Part shown: in pieces, positions 8,432 to 15,810 of the stretch
How the letters are laid out: each line of letters begins with the position of its first letter
Position numbering within the stretch: the first letter of the stretch is position 1
Virus record (IMG/VR): IMGVR_UViG_3300035126_001036
Coordinates: 1 to 64,000 of that record
Reading direction: 5' to 3' (one strand)
Length of the DNA stretch: 64,000 nucleotides
Source of the DNA: a virus
Translations under genes and position numbers: made by a program
The notes under the pieces: generated by a model
Database searches by the model: none
Told to the model about the DNA's origin: nothing
The model's input: only the letters and a program-made list of their open reading frames with translations

Positions 8432-8952
8432 AAATCCGAAACCGGGCTATTCTTCTCTGTGGAGTGCCGACTTCAGGCAAATCTTCCTGGGTGGCACAAA
8501 ACAGTGACGGTTATATGGTCATTTCATCGGACAATATCATCGAAAATTATGCCAAAAATGTTGGCTCTACATATAATGAGGTATTCGATGATTATATCGA
8601 AACTGCAATTGAATTGATGCTAGGTCAATTGCGGCATTTTGTTCACCAAGGACAAAATATTATTGTTGATCAGACGCATCTGACTCCAAAGGTACGAAAG
8701 CGGAAACTCAAAATGATTCCGGATCATTATGAGAAGATTGCTGTTTATTTTGAAATTTCTAAAGAAGAAATGTTCCAAAGAAATCATAATAAAGATCGAA
8801 CCAAGACTATTCCAGATTTTGTTTTAGAATCTATGCATGGTTCTTATATTCGGCCCACTATTGATGAGGGATTCTTGACCGTCTATAGCGGCGAAGAATT
8901 TTCTCTTGTGCCAGCCGAAAAACTGTCACAACCGCAGGCCATTTCTGTTTAA
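8428..8952 (+). CDS. polynucleotide 5'-kinase (P-loop, kinase-only)
   Basis: 174 residues starting with TTG inside the ligase stop (ATTGA overlap). Walker A GVPTSGKSS (~12-20), the Asp of VISSDNI, IIVDQTHLTPKVRKRKL (Walker-B-like DQT and lid arginines), and the nucleoside-binding helix match the AAA_33/T4 PseT-type kinase domain. It has no HAD phosphatase domain; the metallophosphatase at 9425 may supply that step. Its last codons carry a palindrome half-site for the next promoter. A later start is unlikely because residues 3-12 form the beta-strand before the P-loop. Confidence 0.82.
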   Translation: MKIRNRAILLCGVPTSGKSSWVAQNSDGYMVISSDNIIENYAKNVGSTYNEVFDDYIETAIELMLGQLRHFVHQGQNIIVDQTHLTPKVRKRKLKMIPDHYEKIAVYFEISKEEMFQRNHNKDRTKTIPDFVLESMHGSYIRPTIDEGFLTVYSGEEFSLVPAEKLSQPQAISV

Positions 8953-8965
8953 GGCGTGCTATTAT
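8906..8965 (+). promoter_or_regulatory. palindrome/-10 module embedded in kinase gene end
   Basis: GTGCCA...AACTGTCAC lies within kinase codons (8908-8929); -10 TATTAT at 8960-8965, 30 bp downstream; gene start at 8999. The same spacing as the intergenic copies although the palindrome is coding here. Confidence 0.5.
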
Positions 8966-8998
8966 TAACCTGTCCAACAAACAAAGAGGATTTTAAAA

Positions 8999-9346
8999 AT
9001 GCAACAAACTTATGATCGGTCTTACAATTTTGATTCTAAGGACCCAAATGTGACCGTGATGGCCCGTGATTCTAGTGGTCGATGGTCACAAACCACTCTT
9101 GGCGATGTCCGAGTTTTTTCGGGATTCACTCATTTTTATTTTGTTGATGATCTTGAGGCCGATGTTCCTGAAGAGGAAGAAGTCGAGCCCACCGCCGCTG
9201 ACCGCGCCCGTGAGGGGGTTAATGAGATGATCGGGTGGATCAATATGTGGGCGGTTAAGATGCCTGCAGTTGACGCAAAACTCAACGAGTTCCGCGACCA
9301 GATTTTCGCCGCAATTGACGAACTGGAATCCGAAAACGACTGGTGA
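8999..9346 (+). CDS. acidic hypothetical protein
   Basis: 115 residues, good Shine-Dalgarno (AAAGAGGA) 9 bp before ATG. The N-terminal half is probably beta (DSSGRWSQTTLGDVRVFSGFTHFYF), then an acidic linker DVPEEEEVEP and a helical tail (NEMIGWINMWAVKMPAVDAKLNEFRDQI). No family recognised. Transcribed alone between two promoter modules, next to RNA-repair genes. Confidence 0.7.
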   Translation: MQQTYDRSYNFDSKDPNVTVMARDSSGRWSQTTLGDVRVFSGFTHFYFVDDLEADVPEEEEVEPTAADRAREGVNEMIGWINMWAVKMPAVDAKLNEFRDQIFAAIDELESENDW

Positions 9347-9419
9347 CAATCCCTTAACTGTCACATCATAACCCAATAAAACCATAACCTCGGCTAGAAT
9401 TAAAACACTAACCGAGGTT
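9343..9419 (+). promoter_or_regulatory. promoter module with RBS-sequestering hairpin
   Basis: Palindrome 9343-9364; -10 TAGAAT at 9395-9400 (30 bp gap). AACCTCGG (9386-9393) pairs with CCGAGGTT (9412-9419), which contains the GAGG ribosome-binding site of the gene at 9425. Transcripts from this promoter start near 9407 and lack the 5' arm, so only read-through RNA would hide the site. The trailing T6 could also make it a weak terminator. Confidence 0.55.
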
Positions 9420-9424
9420 TTTTA

Positions 9425-10099
9425 ATGTCGTTCTGTTTCATTTCAGATATTCACTCTCAGTCCCAAAGACTGCAAAGGGCAATCGATTATGCCGAGTCTC
9501 AAAATCTTCAGATCATCTTTCTTGGAGACATTTTTGACAGCAAGATCGAATACAGCGACTCCATTGGGGTTCTGAATCTGGTGGAAAAGTCTGTAAAAAA
9601 CGGTCACGTTTGTATGCACTCTAATCACCAGGACAAGCTGGTTCGTTACCTAAAAGGAAACAATGTTTCTCAAAATAACGGTCTTGATGTCACAATCAAG
9701 GAATTTGAGGAGAACAACATCGATAAAAAGGCCCTGTTTGATCTTCTTTCATCTTTTCCTTATGGGGCGATTATGAAGGATGATAGAGGCAAGGAATACC
9801 GGATTGCCCACGCATACTTCCCGAATAGCCTAAGGACCGAATCAAATTTTGTTTATAGGAGTGACCTTAATCGTAGGTACAGGGACGTATTTATTTACGG
9901 AAAAATCGACCGGGACAATATCCGAGTCAAGTGGTGGGAGGCACAGAATGAAAACCAGGAATATGTCCGGGTAGCCGGTCATTATCATGCGGTTTTTATT
10001 GGAGACCAATCTATTGTTCTTGATTCTGGGTGTGGGGGTGATTGTCTGGCTCCACTGTCACTTTATAATGTAGAATCTGGTGTAATTAAGGAGTTTTGA
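9425..10099 (+). CDS. metallophosphoesterase (PrpE/Pnkp-phosphatase-like)
   Basis: 224 residues. Binuclear metal motifs in order: SDIHSQ (~7-12), GDIFD (~35-39), SNHQDKLVRYLKGNNV (~66-80, an altered GNHE), and AGHYHAV near residue 189. The KLVRYLKG...GLDVTIKEFEE segment resembles the phosphatase domain of bacterial Pnkp and PrpE-type enzymes, which removes 2',3'-cyclic or 3'-phosphates. With the ligase at 7106 and the kinase at 8428 it would complete an RNA end-healing and sealing set. It could instead be a Ser/Thr or dinucleotide phosphatase. Translation is probably controlled by the hairpin at 9386. Confidence 0.75.
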   Translation: MSFCFISDIHSQSQRLQRAIDYAESQNLQIIFLGDIFDSKIEYSDSIGVLNLVEKSVKNGHVCMHSNHQDKLVRYLKGNNVSQNNGLDVTIKEFEENNIDKKALFDLLSSFPYGAIMKDDRGKEYRIAHAYFPNSLRTESNFVYRSDLNRRYRDVFIYGKIDRDNIRVKWWEAQNENQEYVRVAGHYHAVFIGDQSIVLDSGCGGDCLAPLSLYNVESGVIKEF

Positions 10100-10104
10100 T
10101 TTTT

Positions 10105-10581
10105 ATGAGTTACAAGGACCTAGAGCCTTACCGAGACGTGTTACTTCTAAACGCTGATTACAACCCGATTTCCATTTTAAAATGGCGAAGAGCCATTGTT
10201 CTTTTATTGAAAGAACGGGTCAAGTTTATTTCTAAACGAGTCATTTGCCTAAAAAATTATGTGAGGATTCCTTTTGAAAACCTCTTAAGTGTAAGGCCAA
10301 CTAAAAATCTTGTTAAGAAATTTGGCAATTATCAATGCGCTTATTGTGGAATTTATGGCAATCTAACGATTGATCACGTAATTCCATTATCTCGCGGAGG
10401 GCTTCACACTTTTGATAATCTAGTTCCAGCATGTCGAAATTGCAATGAAGAGAAAGGGAACCGCACTCCAGAAGAATGGGGGAAGTTTCCTTACAGAACC
10501 AACTACAAACCTAAAAGTAAATTGGAGATTATTTTGAGAAAATCTAATGTTGATGAATGGAAGGAGTACGTGTACACATGA
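10105..10581 (+). CDS. HNH endonuclease
   Basis: 158 residues from the ATG at 10105 (AAGGAG 11 bp upstream; a TTG at 10096 overlapping the previous stop is less likely). Contains the CAYCG / CRNCN zinc pair and the HNH core IDHVIPLSRGG...FDNLVPACRNCNEEKGN, as in free-standing HNH nucleases of phages and bacteria. The first 60 residues (VLLLNADYNPISILKWRRAIVLLLK) are the N-terminal segment common in this family. It may be a homing-type or DNA-processing nuclease. Confidence 0.85.
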   Translation: MSYKDLEPYRDVLLLNADYNPISILKWRRAIVLLLKERVKFISKRVICLKNYVRIPFENLLSVRPTKNLVKKFGNYQCAYCGIYGNLTIDHVIPLSRGGLHTFDNLVPACRNCNEEKGNRTPEEWGKFPYRTNYKPKSKLEIILRKSNVDEWKEYVYT

Positions 10582-10670
10582 AATTCTTTCTTTACTTGCC
10601 ACTTGTATCCATTTCAGTATTTTTTACTGTAGCAACCATTTACAACCTTATCCAACTTTTTAAACTATGA
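10578..10670 (+). CDS. 30-residue membrane peptide
   Basis: MKFFLYLPLVSISVFFTVAT... is one hydrophobic segment. ATGA-type overlaps link it to the genes on both sides, which supports real translation. Function unknown. Confidence 0.5.
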   Translation: MKFFLYLPLVSISVFFTVATIYNLIQLFKL

Positions 10671-10894
10671 AACGTTTTTTTGAGGATCCGAATTCTATTG
10701 TGGCTATTTTGGCCTTTAGTCCGCTTTATTTGTGGTTTTTTGTACTTATTGGCTCTCCTTTTTATTTTATACATCAAGAAAATAGCAAGTTTCAACACAA
10801 TCTCAAAACGGTTCTTGAATGCCGTAAGTCTGTAGAAATCTCCCAGATGGACAAGATCTGTGGGCCAATTCCTCAACGTGGAGGCACCAAATGA
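10667..10894 (+). CDS. small membrane protein
   Basis: 75 residues: charged start, one strong transmembrane stretch (AILAFSPLYLWFFVLIGSPFYFI), then a soluble tail with two cysteines (LKTVLECRKSV, DKICGPIPQ). Overlaps both neighbours by 4 bp. Same topology as the CIEKP-tail family next door but without that motif. Confidence 0.65.
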   Translation: MKRFFEDPNSIVAILAFSPLYLWFFVLIGSPFYFIHQENSKFQHNLKTVLECRKSVEISQMDKICGPIPQRGGTK

Positions 10895-11067
10895 TTGATG
10901 AATCAAGCAAATCACTTAGAAATTTTGTTATTATTGTGATGTTTATGATTGCAATTTCTAATGTCACTTATATTCTTGGGGAACGACGAACTGTTGTTAT
11001 GTGTATTGAGAAACCGGCTCAATGTAAAATCATTTATGATTATTTAAAAATGGGAGATGACAAATGA
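10891..11067 (+). CDS. small membrane protein with CIEKP...CK tail
   Basis: 58 residues. One transmembrane segment (FVIIVMFMIAISNVTYIL) followed by VVMCIEKPAQCKIIYDYLKMGDDK. The Cys-x-Glu-Lys-Pro-x-x-Cys-Lys tail recurs in proteins at 11767, 25089, 26001 and 26336, defining a phage family of unknown role. Starts and ends with 4-bp overlaps. Confidence 0.7.
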   Translation: MIDESSKSLRNFVIIVMFMIAISNVTYILGERRTVVMCIEKPAQCKIIYDYLKMGDDK

Positions 11068-11414
11068 CTATCAAACGCATTCAAGTAAAAGAAACTGAAC
11101 GGTATTATGGGGACTTTGAAGGTTCTCTTGAGAGTATCATTTATTCACTTCAGGCAGATTTAGACGCTGGTTGGGAGGGCCTTGAGAGTGATTATGAATA
11201 TGATTATGGTAACGAGAAATATACTGTATATTATCTCTATAAGCACCGCGAGGAAAATGATAAAGAATATAAAAAACGAATGAAACTACTAGAAACAGAA
11301 AAACAGCAAAAAGAAAAGGCCAAGGCTATAAAACTTGAAAAACTCAAGAAAGAACTTTCTTCTTTGAGTAAGGAAGAAAAAGAGCAGTTAGGACTTATTG
11401 GAGACAACAAATGA
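11064..11414 (+). CDS. hypothetical protein with charged coiled-coil tail
   Basis: 116 residues. The N-terminal part (YYGDFEGSLESIIYSLQADLDAGWEGLESDYEY) looks like a small alpha/beta domain with a 'sink' of aromatic residues; the C-terminal ~45 residues are a Lys/Glu coiled coil (EKQQKEKAKAIKLEKLKKEL). Overlaps both neighbours. No family recognised. Confidence 0.7.
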   Translation: MTIKRIQVKETERYYGDFEGSLESIIYSLQADLDAGWEGLESDYEYDYGNEKYTVYYLYKHREENDKEYKKRMKLLETEKQQKEKAKAIKLEKLKKELSSLSKEEKEQLGLIGDNK

Positions 11415-11770
11415 CCGATCTATCAAAAACTTTACAGGACTATTTTTCATTACAACAGCAGATATATGATTATTTCGGTTACGTTGAAGATTGGAAAGTA
11501 ATCCCAATTGACGATGCAACACAATATTATTGGGTATTAAATCATGAAGAAGAAGTTATTTTTGCCGAGAGTGAAAAGCAACTTATGGATGAGTATGCTG
11601 GGGAATATTATTCTAATTCGATTTATAAACAGAGATTTCTTCCAAAATGGGTCTATAGAACGGATACTCATACAATGATCTGCGTTGATACCAACACTGA
11701 TGGAAATAAATTCCTGCAAATTTTTGATAATACTAAAGAAATGCAACTTTCTAATGGAGATAATAAATGA
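11411..11770 (+). CDS. hypothetical protein
   Basis: 119 residues, acidic and aromatic-rich (DDATQYYWVLNHEEEVIFAESEKQLMDEYAGEYYS), probably a small alpha/beta domain. Translationally coupled with neighbours by 4-bp overlaps. No family recognised. Confidence 0.65.
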   Translation: MTDLSKTLQDYFSLQQQIYDYFGYVEDWKVIPIDDATQYYWVLNHEEEVIFAESEKQLMDEYAGEYYSNSIYKQRFLPKWVYRTDTHTMICVDTNTDGNKFLQIFDNTKEMQLSNGDNK

Positions 11771-11985
11771 TGGATAAAGAAGATTTTTGTGAAATAATAT
11801 CTATAGGTGTTAGTCTTTTTATGGTTTTAATTGTGTTTCCCATGATGTTTTATAATATGGGTTATTTTTTTGGTAAAAGAGACGCAAAAAATGAGACAAC
11901 TGTTTCCTGTATGGAAAAGCCCAATGAATGTAAAGAACTTTATGGCTACATAAAACTCTCTGAAAAACTTGGAAAGGCCCCATGA
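11767..11985 (+). CDS. small membrane protein with CMEKP...CK tail
   Basis: 72 residues: transmembrane stretch (IISIGVSLFMVLIVFPMMFYNMGYFFG) then TTVSCMEKPNECKELYGYIKLSEK. Second member of the CIEKP-tail family. Two adjacent ATGs (11767, 11770) are possible starts. Confidence 0.7.
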   Translation: MMDKEDFCEIISIGVSLFMVLIVFPMMFYNMGYFFGKRDAKNETTVSCMEKPNECKELYGYIKLSEKLGKAP

Positions 11986-12476
11986 ATCTTATTCAAATTA
12001 TTTTTGATAAAATTAAACTTTTTAGGGAGAATAGTTTAAAAAGAGCCATGAAAAATATTGAAATCGAATATTCTAGCCCACCAATAGAATTGCCTAAATT
12101 ACCAGAATATAAAATTTTAGAGACATTTAACTATGACACTCTACGCAAAGAGTATATAATTTTAAAATCAATATTGGATGGCGATTGGGAAAATACTAAC
12201 TATAAAACTTATTATACCCTTAGTGAAGCCGAGCAGGTTGCTAGGAAATTTAAAAAATATGGTCATCCAATAATTCACCCTATCAATTCCCGTTATAGAA
12301 TTAAAGAGTCTTATGATGCTAAGGGAGATGAAGAATACTATGATGTTGAAAGGTGTAGTATTTTAAATATGTGGGTATCTATTGGCCGTTCTCATTCTAG
12401 TTTAAATGATGCCAAAAAGGCTGCTGAAATTATTATAAAACATCAAAATCTCCCGAAATGCCATCCTGTCGAATGA
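11982..12476 (+). CDS. hypothetical protein
   Basis: 164 residues, mixed alpha/beta (YTLSEAEQVARKFKKYGHPIIHPINSRYRIKESYD, LNDAKKAAEIIIKHQN). Two similar helix-strand patterns suggest an internal duplication. Last gene of the operon begun near 10105; a promoter module follows its stop. Confidence 0.65.
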   Translation: MNLIQIIFDKIKLFRENSLKRAMKNIEIEYSSPPIELPKLPEYKILETFNYDTLRKEYIILKSILDGDWENTNYKTYYTLSEAEQVARKFKKYGHPIIHPINSRYRIKESYDAKGDEEYYDVERCSILNMWVSIGRSHSSLNDAKKAAEIIIKHQNLPKCHPVE

Positions 12477-12533
12477 GCCACTCCTCAAACTGGCACAAGA
12501 TCCATAAGATCCCCTAATCACATCCTATATAAT
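12474..12533 (+). promoter_or_regulatory. palindrome/-10 promoter module
   Basis: Palindrome GCCACT...AACTGGCAC ending at 12496; -10 TATAAT at 12528-12533 (31 bp gap); no hairpin. Serves the micro-gene array from 12557. Confidence 0.6.
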
Positions 12534-12556
12534 ACAAAAGCCCAATTGGAGGACAC

Positions 12557-12712
12557 TTGAACCAGCAGCAAAAATTTATTTATGAGACCATCGCACAAAT
12601 TGAAGACATTCTTTATGATGCGGAATACGATCTCGGATCTGATTCAGTCATCTATAAAAAAACCAAAGATCTTCTTTCTTTCGTAGAAAATTATCAAGAA
12701 GAAAACGAATGA
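12557..12712 (+). CDS. 51-residue hypothetical protein
   Basis: TTG start just after GGAGG (4-bp gap). Sequence (YETIAQIEDILYDAEYDLGSDSVIYKKTKDLL) is helical and acidic. Coupled by a 4-bp overlap to the next ORF. Confidence 0.45.
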   Translation: MNQQQKFIYETIAQIEDILYDAEYDLGSDSVIYKKTKDLLSFVENYQEENE

Positions 12713-12852
12713 GATTCACAGTTGTTTACAAAATTCCAAAACATAAAAAAGAACAGAAAGCCACCTTTCTGAATATTGAAGATTCCTTCAAATGGGAAAA
12801 TCATGTAAAAGAAAACCTTAAAGCCTACGATCTAAAAATTATTCCATCTTAG
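12709..12852 (+). CDS. 47-residue basic hypothetical protein
   Basis: MRFTVVYKIPKHKKEQKATFLNIEDS, probably a small beta-rich fold. ATGA overlap with the previous ORF and an AGGAG for the next gene at its stop. Confidence 0.45.
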   Translation: MRFTVVYKIPKHKKEQKATFLNIEDSFKWENHVKENLKAYDLKIIPS

Positions 12853-12864
12853 GAGAATTTGTTT

Positions 12865-13023
12865 ATGCTACCCACTTTTGTAGAGTCCGAAATTCGCATT
12901 GTTGATGTTGACATTATTCTTGAAGAAGACGGGTACTATTCTGTAGTCACCTATTCTGATGGGAAATTTGATGAGTTTGGCCCTTATGATTCTTATCAAG
13001 AGGCCGAATCGGCTGTTTACTAA
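12865..13023 (+). CDS. 52-residue acidic hypothetical protein
   Basis: VDVDIILEEDGYYSVVTYSDGKFDEFGPYDSYQEAESAVY has the strand-turn-strand-helix pattern of small phage proteins whose last helix follows 'EA'. AGGAG precedes the ATG by ~9 bp. Confidence 0.55.
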   Translation: MLPTFVESEIRIVDVDIILEEDGYYSVVTYSDGKFDEFGPYDSYQEAESAVY

Positions 13024-13055
13024 ATACAACTAACCCACAAAAAGGAGGGAACACC

Positions 13056-13178
13056 ATGGAAACTCAGGTCATTGAGAAAAAGCAAGATTGGGAATATCTT
13101 GAGTACCTTAATAGGGACGTAGAGGAAGAAGAAAATGAAGAGCCTTGCTATCCAGAATTTGATGACTGGGCACGGTGA
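13056..13178 (+). CDS. 40-residue acidic peptide
   Basis: Strong AAAGGAGGG Shine-Dalgarno; METQVIEKKQDWEYLEYLNRD...FDDWAR. The stop overlaps a palindrome. Confidence 0.5.
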   Translation: METQVIEKKQDWEYLEYLNRDVEEEENEEPCYPEFDDWAR

Positions 13179-13197
13179 CAATTGAAGAACTGTCCAC
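13176..13197 (+). promoter_or_regulatory. palindrome without visible -10
   Basis: GACAATTGAAGAACTGTCCAC lies directly between the stop at 13178 and the ATG at 13200, leaving no room for a -10 before that gene. A possible -10 (CTATCAT-like) at the proper distance would fall inside the next ORF. Confidence 0.4.
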
Positions 13198-13199
13198 TA

Positions 13200-13355
13200 A
13201 TGGATAAAAAAGCAAAAATGCCTGTTAGGATCAAGAGGTCTAGAGAGAAGCTATCATCTTCTCTGATTGACGAACTTCTAGAGACTGATATTTTTCAGTC
13301 ATCTGTCAAGGAAGAATTATCTTTAGAAGTAAAACAACTTCTAAAGGACTTTTAA
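13200..13355 (+). CDS. 51-residue basic/acidic peptide
   Basis: MDKKAKMPVRIKRSREKLSSSLIDELLETDIFQSS.... The start lies right at the edge of a palindrome, so either expression is by read-through or the true start is the inner ATG at 13218. Helical; no family. Confidence 0.4.
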   Translation: MDKKAKMPVRIKRSREKLSSSLIDELLETDIFQSSVKEELSLEVKQLLKDF

Positions 13356-13379
13356 TTTATTATATTTGGAGTTATTTTT

Positions 13380-13523
13380 ATGAACGCACAAGAAGCAATG
13401 GCGATTATTCGCTCTGGCAAAAACGGCAGTCAAATTCTAGATCTTCTAGATAAGATTGTTTCTCTTTCCGATGTTGAAGAAACATCGTCAGAGGTTTCTG
13501 AAGAGATTGTGTTTGCCGACTGA
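13380..13523 (+). CDS. 47-residue hypothetical protein
   Basis: NAQEAMAIIRSGKNGSQILDLLDKIVSLSD; TTGGAG upstream. The N-terminal pattern is common in small phage proteins. Its stop overlaps the palindrome of the next module. Confidence 0.5.
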   Translation: MNAQEAMAIIRSGKNGSQILDLLDKIVSLSDVEETSSEVSEEIVFAD

Positions 13524-13577
13524 CACTTTTTAAACTGTCCACCGTATGCCCATTCTATTCGTAGGATGGGCTATTAT
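13521..13577 (+). promoter_or_regulatory. palindrome-hairpin-(-10) module upstream of variable protein A
   Basis: Palindrome 13521-13542; hairpin GCCCAT/ATGGGC 13548-13571; -10 TATTAT 13572-13577 (29 bp gap). Gene start at 13600. Confidence 0.62.
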
Positions 13578-13599
13578 TTTGGAAGTTCACTAAAGACTT

Positions 13600-14070
13600 A
13601 TGACTTCTAAATCTCAACTGCAAACCAAAATTCAAGAACTGGAAGAAGAAATTTCTTCTTTTAAACAACAACTGAATAACTACAAAGAGACACCAACCAT
13701 CGAAACCGCCAAAGTTGGTGATGTTCTAGAAGACGGTTGTATTGTACTCAAAAAAGAAAATGGTCTCGCTCTTTTGGTGGCCCCAGAATCAACCGAGGTT
13801 TATGTTACTTGGAGTAAAGAGTTTTCAACAGTATTCAAGAAACTAGAAGAACAAGGATTTAATCCTTCTCAGTTCTTTATTCCAACCATGGATCAACTTA
13901 ATCTTGCCTATAAGACCATTCCTCAACACTTCGCCAGCACCGGCTATTGGTCTTCTATAGAGTTCACTGCTACTCTCGCTTGCGGCGTGTTCTTTAATGT
14001 TGGCAGTGCGTACCGCGGCACTAAGACGCTTACGTGCTGCGTGCGTGCCTTCCGGTGTGTTACTTATTGA
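13600..14070 (+). CDS. variable C-type-lectin-like protein A (DGR-target-like)
   Basis: 156 residues: N-terminal coiled coil (TKIQELEEEISSFKQQLNNY), a conserved middle domain (VGDVLEDGCIVLKKENGLALLVAP) and a C-terminal domain ending YWSS...VRAFRCVTY, the edge motifs of FGE-sulfatase/DUF1566-type C-type-lectin folds in which diversity-generating retroelements place variable regions. Its paralogue at 50952 is near-identical up to YWSS and after VRAF, but differs in most codons between. The variable block is G+C richer than the rest of the gene. Transcribed alone. Binding function is inferred; no reverse transcriptase was found in the window. Confidence 0.75.
   Translation: MTSKSQLQTKIQELEEEISSFKQQLNNYKETPTIETAKVGDVLEDGCIVLKKENGLALLVAPESTEVYVTWSKEFSTVFKKLEEQGFNPSQFFIPTMDQLNLAYKTIPQHFASTGYWSSIEFTATLACGVFFNVGSAYRGTKTLTCCVRAFRCVTY
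13944..14042 (+). other. hypervariable block of protein A
   Basis: Aligned codon by codon with 51296-51394, about 22 codons differ with roughly 25 changes at codon positions 1-2 and 7 at position 3 (counted by eye). Both flanks are near-identical, including ~38 bp from GTGCGTGCC across the stop. Confidence 0.6.
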
Positions 14071-14106
14071 ACCTTGAATTTTGATACTTGATACTTAAGC
14101 AAAGTT

Positions 14107-14256
14107 ATGAAATCATATTCAGCCCACTCGGACACCGAATTCTACGAGACAGACAATTTAAAAGAGGCAATTGAAGTTGCCCAGTCCATGGCCGAACATT
14201 TCGGCTCATCATACGTCATAAACAACCAAACTAACGAAATTATTGAGAGGTTTTAA
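14107..14256 (+). CDS. 49-residue hypothetical protein
   Basis: SAHSDTEFYETDNLKEAIEVAQSMAEHFGSSYVINNQTNEIIERF: a strand-helix-strand mini-domain seen in many small phage proteins. It ends 3 bp before the GTG of the PcfJ-like gene. Confidence 0.55.
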   Translation: MKSYSAHSDTEFYETDNLKEAIEVAQSMAEHFGSSYVINNQTNEIIERF

Positions 14257-14259
14257 AAA

Positions 14260-15810
14260 GTGATTCTGAATTTTACTGTTCCTGAAAATCTTTACGGCAA
14301 GATCGAGGCCTACGATACCGTAAAACCCAAAACACAGAAGACTAGCAATAAAGGTCCTGTTTTCCCTCGGGCAGGTATTCCAGAGAATCTGGTTCCCGAA
14401 AATATTCTTCCAAAACAGCAACTTCTCAATATTATTCAAACCCTGAATCGATCAAATGATCCACATTATAGGAGTGTGGTCCAACAACACCACATTGATA
14501 ATCTGAAAAAAATTCTGATCTGCAAACTTTCCAGTAAGTATTGGTTTGCCATTTGGTTTGACATGAATGATTCTGAGACAGTCTTTCATTATTCTCTTTG
14601 TCTGAGGAATCTCTCTTCTTATAAAACCTATAGGGATAATAACTTCTTTAGGGACCATAAAGTTAGTGAAGAGGACTTCACTTCCCAGAAACACAATAAA
14701 AAAGAATATCTTTATTTGTTCCGGTCTGTGACCCCAGAAGATCTTAAAAATAGGAAATATGAACTGTTTCCCAACTTTCCGTATTACAATGTGCATGGTG
14801 ATTTTCTTCTCCCCTTTAAGACAAAACTAGCCAAATACATCAGGGTTTGGAATAATGAGCAAGATCCCTTTCGGGCCTACAATACCTCACTGGCAACTAT
14901 TATGGGGTATTATGATTCATCGCTCAGTTCAACTGATCTGTTCAACTGGATTCCGGACACTTCACACTTCATTAGAATCACTTATTCTATTAAAGAAATT
15001 ATTTCTATTCTAGAAACTCCTTTCTTTAAAAAAGCAATTCAGACTTATATTCAGTCTTTCATTGATGAATATAATTCAATGGAGCGGTATCGGGCTATTA
15101 ATTCTGGCCCGTTGTTGGCGAAGATTAGGGCAATTAATCTTGCTTATTTTCTTTATGGCGAAGAACTTTCTCTGGATCTTTATCAACAGATTTGGAATGC
15201 CGAGATGTCAAATACTTCCTATGCCTTTAATGCTTCCAATAGTTATGAATTTGTTTCTTCTTGGATGCGAAACAACGTCCCGGCCAAGTCTTTTGTGAAT
15301 ATGTTTGTTCGGTCTTCTGGTGAAATTTCAGATGCAATCTCCATGCTTTCTGATATTTTGCGAAGGAATGGAGAGATTACTTATGAAGGAAGGTGGAGGC
15401 CCAGGGAATTTCATGATCATATTATGAGCGAACAATGGAAGCTCCGCAATAAAAATGAAAAACTGAATCAGGATCTTTTCCCACAACCTCTTAAAGTTGA
15501 GAATATGACCTACATTCAGCCGTTTGACGTTCACCAATTGTCGAAGTGGGGTCGAGAAGTTAGAAATTGTGTCGGTAATTCTACCTATATAAACGGTATC
15601 AAAAACAAGACGCACTTTATTATTCTTGGTCTAAAGAATAATGAACCCTATCTGACGGTGCAGGCGAGACTTGAGAACCAGAATTTTAAGGTGGTTCAAA
15701 TTGTAAAAGTTTGTAATGCTAGTTTGAATACTCAAGAAACCCAGGAATTCAATAAAACCTTCTCAAAGGCCCTGGAAATTCGCACAAAAGAAATCGCAAA
15801 ACAAGCATGA
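14260..15810 (+). CDS. PcfJ-like protein
   Basis: 516 residues from a GTG start. The C-terminal third has the PcfJ-family signature: FDVHQLSKWGREVRNCVGNSTYINGIKNKTHFIILGLKNNEPYLTV and KVVQIVKVCNASLN. PcfJ-like proteins occur on conjugative plasmids and phages; their biochemical role is not established. The N-terminal two thirds is helical and aromatic-rich without a family I know. Overlaps the next gene by 4 bp. Confidence 0.72.
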   Translation: MILNFTVPENLYGKIEAYDTVKPKTQKTSNKGPVFPRAGIPENLVPENILPKQQLLNIIQTLNRSNDPHYRSVVQQHHIDNLKKILICKLSSKYWFAIWFDMNDSETVFHYSLCLRNLSSYKTYRDNNFFRDHKVSEEDFTSQKHNKKEYLYLFRSVTPEDLKNRKYELFPNFPYYNVHGDFLLPFKTKLAKYIRVWNNEQDPFRAYNTSLATIMGYYDSSLSSTDLFNWIPDTSHFIRITYSIKEIISILETPFFKKAIQTYIQSFIDEYNSMERYRAINSGPLLAKIRAINLAYFLYGEELSLDLYQQIWNAEMSNTSYAFNASNSYEFVSSWMRNNVPAKSFVNMFVRSSGEISDAISMLSDILRRNGEITYEGRWRPREFHDHIMSEQWKLRNKNEKLNQDLFPQPLKVENMTYIQPFDVHQLSKWGREVRNCVGNSTYINGIKNKTHFIILGLKNNEPYLTVQARLENQNFKVVQIVKVCNASLNTQETQEFNKTFSKALEIRTKEIAKQA

